A program made the translations under genes and the position numbers. A DNA stretch of 64,000 nt from Sphaerochaeta globosa str. Buddy. Its GTDB lineage: Bacteria; Spirochaetota; Spirochaetia; Sphaerochaetales; Sphaerochaetaceae. The notes below the pieces were generated by a model that worked only from the letters and a program-made list of their open reading frames with translations, was not told the DNA's origin and did not search any database. Position 1 is the first letter of the stretch, and every line of letters starts with the position of its first letter. The stretch lies in NCBI RefSeq assembly GCF_000190435.1, contig NC_015152.1, positions 564,458-628,457 on the forward strand, in the 5' to 3' direction. This document shows positions 52,236 through 60,413 of this stretch, piece by piece.

Positions 52236-53516
52236 ATGACTATCACCTGCACTATGCAGAGCGCCTCTTTTGTAGTAAGTGAGAGCGAGATTCGTACAAC
52301 CATTGAACAGAATCAATCTCTCATCTCGGACGTTCAGAGAGGAGAAGAGCAGTATAGCGGTTCCCTCGGTTGGCTGGACGTTAGGGCGCAAAAAATCGAC
52401 GAGCTTGTACGTGTGGCAAATCGGGTCAACCAAATTGCAGAGGTGATGATTGTCATCGGAATCGGGGGATCGAACCGGGGGGCGGTTGCCGCTCTACAGG
52501 TTCTCAAGCGGACCTCTTCAAGTCCCACGACTTTGTATTTTGCCGGAGATACGCTCAGCTCAACCTGCCTTGCTGATGCCCTTGCGGTTATTGAACACAA
52601 TTCGGTAGTGCTGAATGTAATCGCCAAGGATTTCAATACTGTCGAACCGGGCATTACCTTTCGCATGTTGCGTAGTGCTATGCAGGCCAAATATGGCACC
52701 GACTTTGAGCAACGCATTATTGTGACAGGCAGCAAGGGAAGCGGACAACTTTATGAACTTGCCCAGCAACATGGCTATACGTACCTCCCATTTCCTGCTG
52801 ATATTGGAGGCCGTTTCTCAATTCTTTCACCAGTGGGACTTTTCCCCCTAGCGGTTGCAGGTGTGGACATTCAGAACCTTCTTAAAGGTGCTTTTGCCAT
52901 GCAACAGAAGGTACGAACGATACAAGGAATTGGTAATCCTGCCATAGGATATGCCATTCTTCGTTCCTTGATTAGGAAGAAGGGTATTATTCTGGAAAGT
53001 TTGGTTACTTTTGAGCCTGATCTTCAGCACTTCACCAGATGGTGGATACAGCTGTTTGCAGAGACTGAAGGCAAGACCGACCAGGTACTCTTTCCCATTG
53101 GTTTTTCCTACTCCGAGGACCTGCATGCAGTCGGCCAGTATGTACAGCAGGGGCCAAGAATACTGCTGGAGACCTTTCTGGACCTGCACTATGCGGAAAC
53201 GAATTGTATGATTAAACCATCAAATGATGTGGTTGATGGCTTCTCCTATATGGACGGGAAACCCTTCTCCCTCCTCAATAAGGCTGTCTACCAAGCAGCC
53301 CTTGAAGCTCACTCAAAGGATGGTATTCCCTGCATCGAACTGAACAGTGATTGTTCTCTGAATGCAGAATCATTGGGAGGTTTATTTTACTTCTTTCTCT
53401 TCTCTGCCTACCTGTCGGCCCGCCTGCTTGGGGTGAATCCGTTTGATCAGGAGGGGGTGGAGCAGTACAAGCGAAATATGTATGCTGGATTGGGTAAATC
53501 AGGGTACACGAAGTAG
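52236..53516 (+). CDS. glucose-6-phosphate isomerase paralogue with altered phosphate loop
   Basis: About 426 residues. Kept: IGIGGSNRG (74-82), GGRFSILSPVGLFPLAVAG near 198, AETEGK and DLHAVGQY with catalytic Glu and His regions. The usual phosphate-binding loop, SKSGTTTEP in typical bacterial enzymes, reads AKDFNTVEP here (130-138), losing the Ser/Thr residues that bind the 6-phosphate. Aldose-ketose isomerisation of a sugar lacking or replacing that phosphate is likely. ATG 52236 follows AAGGAG. Confidence 0.87.
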   Translation: MTITCTMQSASFVVSESEIRTTIEQNQSLISDVQRGEEQYSGSLGWLDVRAQKIDELVRVANRVNQIAEVMIVIGIGGSNRGAVAALQVLKRTSSSPTTLYFAGDTLSSTCLADALAVIEHNSVVLNVIAKDFNTVEPGITFRMLRSAMQAKYGTDFEQRIIVTGSKGSGQLYELAQQHGYTYLPFPADIGGRFSILSPVGLFPLAVAGVDIQNLLKGAFAMQQKVRTIQGIGNPAIGYAILRSLIRKKGIILESLVTFEPDLQHFTRWWIQLFAETEGKTDQVLFPIGFSYSEDLHAVGQYVQQGPRILLETFLDLHYAETNCMIKPSNDVVDGFSYMDGKPFSLLNKAVYQAALEAHSKDGIPCIELNSDCSLNAESLGGLFYFFLFSAYLSARLLGVNPFDQEGVEQYKRNMYAGLGKSGYTK

Positions 53517-53533
53517 AGTTTAGGAGGCATGTA

Positions 53534-54574
53534 ATGGCAGTAAAATTGAAGGATATAGCCAACGATACGGGGGTTTCAATCTCCACAGTGTCACGGATTC
53601 TCAGTCACGATACCTCACGCAAGGCCAACGACCAGACTGTGGCCAAGGTATTTGAAGCAGCTGAACGCCTGGGATATTTCTCTGCCAAGCTTGCCAATGC
53701 ACGATATATGGATTATAAGGCTGGAGATAAAACATTCTCGGTTGCCTGCATCCTGACCAGCGAACATGAGACGTATGTTTCTCCCTTTTTCTCAGCACTT
53801 CTTGCTGGAATCCAACAGGAGGTGATCAACCAAGGTGCGAACTTTCCGCATAACTTTTTTGTGACCTACATCAAGGATCCTGGCTTCATGCATTTCATAC
53901 ACAATACACGCCTCGATTGTGCCATCATGCTCGGTCGTACAACTTTGGAAAACATTCAGATGCTCAAGAGTCTGATTCCTAATCTCGTCTATGCCGGTGT
54001 CAATGAAATTGGCAACGATATTGATGAAGTGACCTGTGATGCACATGCTGCGGTCATGAGCGGAGTGGAGTATCTCATCAGCCTCGGACACCGGGACATT
54101 GGTTTTATCGGACCGACACAGGTCAAGCACCAGGTGTTCAATGAACATCGATATCACGGATTTCTTGATGCGATGGAAGCACATGACATCCCAGTTCGCA
54201 AGGAATTGGTGGTCGACACCATCCTAACTGCCAATGACGGATACGAAAGCATGAAAGCACTCATAAGGCGCAAAACGCTCCCCTCAGCAGTTTTTTGCGG
54301 AAATGATACCGTTGCCATGGGAGTAATGAAAGCTCTCGATGAGCATGGCATTGGAGTTCCGAAGGATATTTCCGTGGTTGGATTTGACAATATTGAGACG
54401 GGAACGTATCTCAAGCCGGCACTCACTACCATAGATATTCCCAAGAAAGAGCTGGGAAGGCTTGCCGTGAAAGTCCTGCTCGATCGTCTACAAACCAACA
54501 GACCCTATAGCATCCGCGTGACACTTCCCTTCAGTTTGCTACAGCGGGAGAGTTGTAGAAGGATTGATTCATGA
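53534..54574 (+). CDS. LacI family transcriptional regulator
   Basis: 346 residues. N-terminal LacI helix-turn-helix VKLKDIANDTGVSISTVSRIL and hinge region to about 60, then a periplasmic-binding-protein-like sensor domain with GHRDIGFIGP near 183, FCGNDTVAMGVMKALDE near 254 and ISVVGFDNIETG near 280. AGGAGG precedes the ATG. Lying within the operon it probably regulates it through the TTATCCAAA sites at 49069-49246, responding to the imported sugar or an intermediate. Confidence 0.92.
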   Translation: MAVKLKDIANDTGVSISTVSRILSHDTSRKANDQTVAKVFEAAERLGYFSAKLANARYMDYKAGDKTFSVACILTSEHETYVSPFFSALLAGIQQEVINQGANFPHNFFVTYIKDPGFMHFIHNTRLDCAIMLGRTTLENIQMLKSLIPNLVYAGVNEIGNDIDEVTCDAHAAVMSGVEYLISLGHRDIGFIGPTQVKHQVFNEHRYHGFLDAMEAHDIPVRKELVVDTILTANDGYESMKALIRRKTLPSAVFCGNDTVAMGVMKALDEHGIGVPKDISVVGFDNIETGTYLKPALTTIDIPKKELGRLAVKVLLDRLQTNRPYSIRVTLPFSLLQRESCRRIDS

Positions 54575-55728
54575 CTATGCACATACGAGGAGCACACGTA
54601 CTTCATCAAGGGAGCTTCAAGCAATTGGATTTGCTCATTGAAAGTGGACGTATTGTCGCCATGGACAAGCAACTTCCTCCTGCGATGAACACTGCCACCT
54701 TTGATGCAACTGGCCTGTTTCTCGTTCCTGGGTTCATCGACATTCATACCCATGGAGCACTCAGTATTGATTTCAACCATGCCCTACCCGAAGATGTTGG
54801 ACGGATAAGCAGTTTTTTTGCTTCGCGGGGAGTCACCACGTATTTTCCAACCCTTCTTACCGATACTGTGGAGACGATGACCAAACAGCTCGACCTTCTG
54901 TCTTCGCCTCAGCTTTTGAAGGATAATCCAACTATTGCAGGCATCCATTTGGAAGGTCCATTTCTTTGTCCTGCCTACAAAGGGGCTATGCCGGGTCATT
55001 TGCTCAGGCAGTGCGATCTTTCCTTGTTTCGAGAGCTCTATGCTGCCTCAAGAAAGACTATGAAAGTCATTACACTCGCTCCTGAGCTGGAAGGTGCAAT
55101 TCCTTTGATAGAAGAGGCAACTTCGTTGGGAGTGAGAGTCTCCTTAGGTCATAGCAGTGCCAGTTATGAGCAGACTATTGCTGCCATCAAGGCTGGGGCA
55201 ACCGGTACTACGCATATTATGAATGCCATGAAGTTGCTGCACATGCATGACCCAGCCATTCTTACCGCTGTATTGGAACAGGATGTCTATGCGGAGATGA
55301 TCTGCGATGGATTTCACCTTCATGCTCCTATTATCAGACTTTTGCTCAAGATTAAAGGCTATGATCGTATGCTTGCTGTAACGGATAGCCTTAGTGCGAC
55401 CGGGTGCCCCGATGGTACTTACCAACTGGGCGTGAATACAATCATCGTCAAGGAAGGTGATGCCAAGGTGGTGGAAACCGGAGTGCGGGCCGGAAGCACT
55501 CTGACAATGGATCATGCGCTCAGAAATCTCATGAGCTACACCAATGAACATGTTGAGCGTATCTCTGCTTTGGTAAGCACGAATGCCGCCCGCATGCTGG
55601 GCCTACAGGATGTTGGGGAGTTGGAAATTGGCAAGCGTGCCGACCTTGTCGCCCTCGATTCTGATTCCCAGGTGCAGTGTACTCTTGCCAATGGCTCATT
55701 TATCTATGGAGGAGAGCGGTATGCATGA
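54571..55728 (+). CDS. NagA-like amidohydrolase (N-acetyl amino-sugar deacetylase paralogue)
   Basis: 385 residues. Catalytic features of N-acetylglucosamine-6-phosphate deacetylase are present: PGFIDIHTHG near 51, HLEGPFL near 129, LGHSSASYEQT near 192, ICDGFHLHAP near 248 and the catalytic Asp in VTDSLSATG near 270. The AMxxxHHRxPG segment, whose Arg contacts the 6-phosphate in E. coli NagA, reads AMKLLHMHDPA here, and the KGAH His is Met. The substrate probably carries something else at C6. Overlaps the LacI stop by 4 bases. Confidence 0.85.
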   Translation: MTMHIRGAHVLHQGSFKQLDLLIESGRIVAMDKQLPPAMNTATFDATGLFLVPGFIDIHTHGALSIDFNHALPEDVGRISSFFASRGVTTYFPTLLTDTVETMTKQLDLLSSPQLLKDNPTIAGIHLEGPFLCPAYKGAMPGHLLRQCDLSLFRELYAASRKTMKVITLAPELEGAIPLIEEATSLGVRVSLGHSSASYEQTIAAIKAGATGTTHIMNAMKLLHMHDPAILTAVLEQDVYAEMICDGFHLHAPIIRLLLKIKGYDRMLAVTDSLSATGCPDGTYQLGVNTIIVKEGDAKVVETGVRAGSTLTMDHALRNLMSYTNEHVERISALVSTNAARMLGLQDVGELEIGKRADLVALDSDSQVQCTLANGSFIYGGERYA

Positions 55729-56896
55729 GAATTTGTTGATAATTCATGGTGGGGCACCGACAGCGGTGATGAATGCCTCCTTGTATGGGGTAATCAAGCA
55801 GGCGAAGGATTCGGGAGTATGCCGGCATGTTTATGCTGCAAGAGGGGGGACGCAAGCCGTCCTTACAGAGGATTTCATCGATCTCTTGACCATCGATGAA
55901 CAGACTATTGCACAGTTGCCCCATACCCCTGCCTCATGGATCGGTACAAGCCGCTTTCACGTCAGTGACGATGACTATGCCAAGATGGTGGAAGTCTTGC
56001 TCGAATGCAATATCACCGGAGTATTCTTCAATGGAGGCAATGGTTCGATGGACGCCTGCGGCAAGCTGGCTAGAGCCATCAAAGCCCATCCGATAGCGAG
56101 AAGTAAAGGTATTCGGGTGGTGGGTATCCCCAAGACCATCGACAACGATTTGGCCATCACCGATCATGCTCCTGGTTTCGGCAGTGCTGCCCGTTACTTG
56201 GCCTCCTCGGTTCAGGAACTGAGCCAAGATGTGGCATCGCTTCCCATTCATGTCTGTATTATCGAGAGTATGGGTCGGAATGCAGGCTGGCTTACCGCCG
56301 CCGCAGCATTGGCAAAGACAGAAGAGCGTGTAGGTCCCCATCTCATCTACGTACCTGAAGTAGCCTTTGATGAAGAGCGTTTCCTCGATGAGGCGAGGAG
56401 CCTGTATGAGAAACATGGAGGCGTGGTAGTGGTAGCCTCTGAGGGGTTACGGACCACTGAAGGCTCTCCTATTGTGAAGCCAATCTTTCAAGTAGGGCGA
56501 TCGGTCTACTATGGAGATGTATCGGCACACCTGTGCAATCTGGTGATCCAGAAATTGGGAATCAAGGCACGTAGTGAGAAACCAGGCATCCTCGGGCGCT
56601 GTTCCATCGCCTTCCAATCGGAAGTCGACCGCGATGAGGCAATCCTGGCCGGTAGGGAAGCCGTCAAAGCCTTGTTGGAAGGTAAGAGTGAGGTAATGGT
56701 AGGCTTTGAGCGCATCAACAGTGAGCCCTATCTTTGCAAGACTATCCTCATCCCCCTTGAGCAAGTCATGTTGCACGAACGTACCTTGCCTATACAGTAT
56801 GTGAGGGATGCCGGAAAAATTGACGAAGCATATCTAGCTTGGTGCAAACCATTAATCGGCTCTCCACTTGCTTCTTTTCCTAAGCGTGAGGTGTAG
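55721..56896 (+). CDS. phosphofructokinase-family kinase with mixed ATP/PPi signature
   Basis: About 391 residues. GGNGSMDA near residue 107 has Gly where ATP enzymes do, while GIPKTIDNDL near 140 has the Lys found in PPi enzymes and in clade X ATP enzymes; ATP use is more likely. ESMGRNAGW near 184 is intact. In the fructose-6-phosphate site PGILGR replaces the usual PGYxQR. ATG 55721 lies in the NagA 3' end (8-base overlap), with GGAGG upstream. Expected to phosphorylate the ketose made by the isomerase. Confidence 0.85.
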   Translation: MHENLLIIHGGAPTAVMNASLYGVIKQAKDSGVCRHVYAARGGTQAVLTEDFIDLLTIDEQTIAQLPHTPASWIGTSRFHVSDDDYAKMVEVLLECNITGVFFNGGNGSMDACGKLARAIKAHPIARSKGIRVVGIPKTIDNDLAITDHAPGFGSAARYLASSVQELSQDVASLPIHVCIIESMGRNAGWLTAAAALAKTEERVGPHLIYVPEVAFDEERFLDEARSLYEKHGGVVVVASEGLRTTEGSPIVKPIFQVGRSVYYGDVSAHLCNLVIQKLGIKARSEKPGILGRCSIAFQSEVDRDEAILAGREAVKALLEGKSEVMVGFERINSEPYLCKTILIPLEQVMLHERTLPIQYVRDAGKIDEAYLAWCKPLIGSPLASFPKREV

Positions 56897-56899
56897 CGT

Positions 56900-58069
56900 A
56901 TGGATGCAGTGCGAATTAGTGCCCAGTTGAAGGATTTTCCCTGGGGAGGTCTCTCTTTCCTCCAGTCGTTGGTACAACGACCCGACCGATTGGGAGTCCC
57001 CATCGGGGAACTATGGATGGGAGTCCATCCAAATGCACCCTCGACGGTTTTGGAAACAGGAGAGGAACTCGCTTCCTTTCTTGCAGGCAATCCCCGTTTT
57101 CTCGGCAATTTGCAAGAATTCCCCTTTCTTTTCAAAGTTATGGCTATCGAACGGCCACTGTCCATTCAGTGTCATCCCGATAGCGCTCAGGCCAGAAGCG
57201 GGTGGGAGAAAGAAGCAGAAAAACGCACTGTTCTCGATCGGTCGGTTTGGAACTATCAGGATGCCAATCCCAAGGCTGAAATGCTGGTAGCTCTTACAAA
57301 GACTACAGCAATGTGCGGCTTTCTCTCGAAAGAGCAGATGCAGCATAACCTCAGGGAGGTGCTTCCTGAAAGCTATGAGAGGCTTCTCTCGTCCTGCGAA
57401 AACGAAGAAGACCCGGTACGCAGTTTTGTCCAAACACTCTATCGTCTGGACAAGCAAGAACTCCAAGTTGTAGTAACTGAGTATGCGCAAGCCCTTGCGA
57501 AGCAAAAAGTAATATCCTACCCGCCATTTGTTACCCCTTTGGAGATAGCCCGGCAAGCACTTGACCTCTACGGTGCTGACCCCGGGGTGTTTGCTCCCTA
57601 TCTTTTGCAGGTCATCAACCTGATGCCGGGTGAGGGTATTTTCCTCAAACCCGGAATAGTGCACGCCTATGTGAAAGGCAATGGTATTGAGTTGATGAAC
57701 AACTCAGACAATATCCTGCGTGCCGGACTTACCGATAAGCACGTGGATTATGAGGAACTGTTCTCAATCATGAATACTTCCTATGTAAAGGTACATCAAA
57801 TTCCCACCCTGCAACAGAAAGGTAAGTATTCCTATGAGACCGATGATCCCTTCTTTGAGCTCGCCCGATTCGAGAAAGGCAGGTACGAAGAAGAAAACGG
57901 TACTGTTTCTGTGCTGCTTTGCATCGAAGGAAACACCAAAGTAACCAACGGTGAGCAGAGTCGTTCGTTCAAAAAAGGTGAGTGCCTGCTCCTTGGCGCC
58001 AGCCTTGATACTTATCATCTGGAGGTCGACGGCTGTGTCTACCGTGCCTCCTATCCTACAAAGAGGTAG
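56900..58069 (+). CDS. manA: mannose-6-phosphate isomerase-type (type I) protein
   Basis: 389 residues. Zinc-dependent cupin isomerase. Metal and active-site motifs: GELWMGVHPNAPS near 37, LSIQCHPDSAQA near 91, YQDANPKAEM near 117 and NNSDNILRAGLTDKHVD near 264. The last reads TDK where most have TPK. Starts 3 bases after the kinase. May supply a second aldose-ketose interconversion (2-epimer) in the pathway. Confidence 0.88.
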   Translation: MDAVRISAQLKDFPWGGLSFLQSLVQRPDRLGVPIGELWMGVHPNAPSTVLETGEELASFLAGNPRFLGNLQEFPFLFKVMAIERPLSIQCHPDSAQARSGWEKEAEKRTVLDRSVWNYQDANPKAEMLVALTKTTAMCGFLSKEQMQHNLREVLPESYERLLSSCENEEDPVRSFVQTLYRLDKQELQVVVTEYAQALAKQKVISYPPFVTPLEIARQALDLYGADPGVFAPYLLQVINLMPGEGIFLKPGIVHAYVKGNGIELMNNSDNILRAGLTDKHVDYEELFSIMNTSYVKVHQIPTLQQKGKYSYETDDPFFELARFEKGRYEEENGTVSVLLCIEGNTKVTNGEQSRSFKKGECLLLGASLDTYHLEVDGCVYRASYPTKR

Positions 58070-58072
58070 ATT

Positions 58073-59230
58073 ATGTCCCTAATTCCTTTGCGCCCACTGT
58101 TGGAAACCACCGATCGCTATGGATATGCCCAAGGGGCATTCAATGTAAACATGGTTGCCCAAGCGGAGGCGGTGATACAGATTCATACTCTTTTTCGCGC
58201 TCCCGCGATTCTTCAGGGTGCAGACCTGGCAAATGGGTTTATGGGAGGTCGTACCGACTTTCTCAATGCAAATCTTGAAGACAAACAGAGAGGCGCTGTC
58301 AATATCGCCAAGGCAGTGAAGGCGGCAGCTGAACACGCCCCTATTCCCATCGCCCTGCATCTTGATCACGGCAAGGATATTGCATCCGTGAAGGCTGCTA
58401 TCGATGGAGGATATACCTCCGTTATGATCGATGGTTCCTCGCTTCCTCTTGAGGATAATATTGCACTGACTCGTGAAGTAGTGAAACTTGCCCATAGGGT
58501 AGGAGTGACAGTGGAAGGGGAACTGGGTGTCTTATCCGGAGTGGAGGACCATGTATTTTCCGAGCACAGTACCTATACAAACCCATTGGATGCCATTCGC
58601 TTCTTCCAGGAGACCAAAGTCGATGCCCTTGCGATCAGCTATGGCACCATGCATGGGGCAAATAAAGGGAAGAATGCCAAGGTTCGCAAGGAAATTGCCA
58701 TAGCAATCAAGGAGTGCCTCAGGCATGAGGGCATCTTCGGGGTGCTGGTCAGCCACGGTTCTTCTACTGTTCCCACCTATCTGGTGGAGGCGATCAACAA
58801 CCTGGGTGGGAATATCAGCAATGCTCATGGCATATCACTTGAGCAGCTGAAGGAAGTAGGAAAACTTGGTATCGGCAAGATCAATGTCGATACCGACATC
58901 CGTCTTGCGGTCACCCGAAACCTCCGTGAGCTTTTCCTTCAGAAGCCTGAGCTCACAGAAGATCCGCAACTGAACCAGATGCACCAACTGCTGAAGGCAA
59001 AGCCCGAAGCTTTTGATCCCCGAGTCTTCCTCCCTCCGATTATGGATACTGTCATGTATGGAACCATCCCCAATAAAGCTGTTGCGGATGTGGTGACTGC
59101 CATTAAGCAAGGTGTAATGGAAATGGTTGGCTCCCTGATTGTCGAATTCGGTTGTGTTGGAAAGGCAGGGCTTGTGGAACAGGTAAGTCTTGAGCAAATG
59201 GCTGATCGTTACGGTAAAGAAGGTTTTTAA
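58073..59230 (+). CDS. fba: class II fructose-bisphosphate aldolase-type protein
   Basis: 385 residues. Zinc aldolase: HLDHGKD near 97 with catalytic Asp and zinc His, TSVMIDGSSLPLEDNI near 114, VEGELGVLSG near 147, YGTMHGANKG near 195, SHGSSTVP near 228 and KINVDTDIRLA near 266. All catalytic motifs look intact. It would cleave the phosphorylated ketose from the preceding kinase into two three-carbon units, which the TIM-like protein could process. Confidence 0.92.
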   Translation: MSLIPLRPLLETTDRYGYAQGAFNVNMVAQAEAVIQIHTLFRAPAILQGADLANGFMGGRTDFLNANLEDKQRGAVNIAKAVKAAAEHAPIPIALHLDHGKDIASVKAAIDGGYTSVMIDGSSLPLEDNIALTREVVKLAHRVGVTVEGELGVLSGVEDHVFSEHSTYTNPLDAIRFFQETKVDALAISYGTMHGANKGKNAKVRKEIAIAIKECLRHEGIFGVLVSHGSSTVPTYLVEAINNLGGNISNAHGISLEQLKEVGKLGIGKINVDTDIRLAVTRNLRELFLQKPELTEDPQLNQMHQLLKAKPEAFDPRVFLPPIMDTVMYGTIPNKAVADVVTAIKQGVMEMVGSLIVEFGCVGKAGLVEQVSLEQMADRYGKEGF

Positions 59231-59291
59231 TTCATTCTGGACAGCCTGCCCCTTCTTGCGGTAGCCTCTGAAGCAAAGCAGGAGGTGCATC

Positions 59292-60413
59292 ATGCATGTA
59301 GTAATTATTGGAAACGGGGTGGCCGGGGCAACTGTTGCATCCAAGCTTGCAGCAAAAGGGGTCTCGGTTCAGCTTTTCAGCGAGGAACCCGTAGGCTTTT
59401 ATAGCCGCATCCTTCTTCCCCAGGCTCTCTGCGACAAAGACGCCTTGCAGGATTTAATCGCCAAGACCGACCCTCCCTACCTTCTTAAGCGTGCAGCTAC
59501 GGCAATTGATCCACAGAATAAGTTGGTCTACAGCGGCAGTGCATCCTTTCCATACGATAAACTGGTCATCGCAACCGGAAGCCGGTCGCGTATGCTCGAT
59601 ATTTTCTCGTGTACCGACGGAGCCTGTACACTCAGGACCTTCAGTGATGCACAGAGTATTGGGGAGACCATCGAAAACCCGGTTGTAGTTCTCGGAGGCG
59701 GCTTGCTCGGGCTGGAGACCGCCCTTTGGGTAAAGAGAAAAGGCTATGAAGTAACAGTCCTAGAAGTCGCTGATCGAATTTTGGTCCGTCAATTGGATAC
59801 ACAGGCAGCTTCCATTCTCAAATCCCACCTAGAGGGGCAGGGGTTGGTGATCAAGGAAGGGGTGAAAACGCAAGCTCAGAAACTCGATCTGGGTGGCCAC
59901 CTCAGAGCCTTGGTGACCGAAGGAGAGGAAGTACCTTGTCGTACCCTGTTGCTCTCCTTGGGAGTCTTGCCTGAGATTACCCTGGCTAAGAACGCCGGAC
60001 TGAAGACCAATCGCGGAATTGTGGTGGACCAGTATCTGAGGACCAGTGACAGCGATATTCTTGCCATCGGTGACTGCAGCGAGTACGAAGGCAGGGTTCC
60101 CGGCATTGTTCCTGTTGCCCTTGCCATGGCAGAGACGGCCGTAGCCAACCTGTTGGGAGAGCAGAAACCCTATCAGACCCCGGTGTTGTTCACCCGCTTC
60201 AAGGGTGACGGGCTTGACGTGGTAAGCGTAGGTGATATTGAAGGTATTGCACAGGCAAAACAAAACGGTAATCGCTATGAAGCCTACTTTGTCCAGGAAG
60301 GCAAGCTTGTCGGCGCCATACTGGTGGGAAGCACCACCCATTTGGGTTTTGTGCGTTCCCACTATCAGAAAGAGGTTACCCAGTCTGAAATACAGGACTT
60401 ACTTGCTTTCTAG
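59292..60413 (+). CDS. NAD(P)/FAD-dependent oxidoreductase (rubredoxin/nitrite reductase-like)
   Basis: 373 residues. FAD motif VIIGNGVAGATVA at the N-terminus, LVIATGSRS near 92, NAD motif VVVLGGGLLGLETALWVKRKG near 130 and the FAD-binding ILAIGDCSEY near 255. The family reduces rubredoxin, ferredoxin or acts as a NADH oxidase; the partner is unknown. GGAGG lies 6 bases before the ATG, 61 bases after the aldolase, so it may belong to the operon. Its end overlaps the alpha-galactosidase end by 15 bases. Confidence 0.88.
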   Translation: MHVVIIGNGVAGATVASKLAAKGVSVQLFSEEPVGFYSRILLPQALCDKDALQDLIAKTDPPYLLKRAATAIDPQNKLVYSGSASFPYDKLVIATGSRSRMLDIFSCTDGACTLRTFSDAQSIGETIENPVVVLGGGLLGLETALWVKRKGYEVTVLEVADRILVRQLDTQAASILKSHLEGQGLVIKEGVKTQAQKLDLGGHLRALVTEGEEVPCRTLLLSLGVLPEITLAKNAGLKTNRGIVVDQYLRTSDSDILAIGDCSEYEGRVPGIVPVALAMAETAVANLLGEQKPYQTPVLFTRFKGDGLDVVSVGDIEGIAQAKQNGNRYEAYFVQEGKLVGAILVGSTTHLGFVRSHYQKEVTQSEIQDLLAF

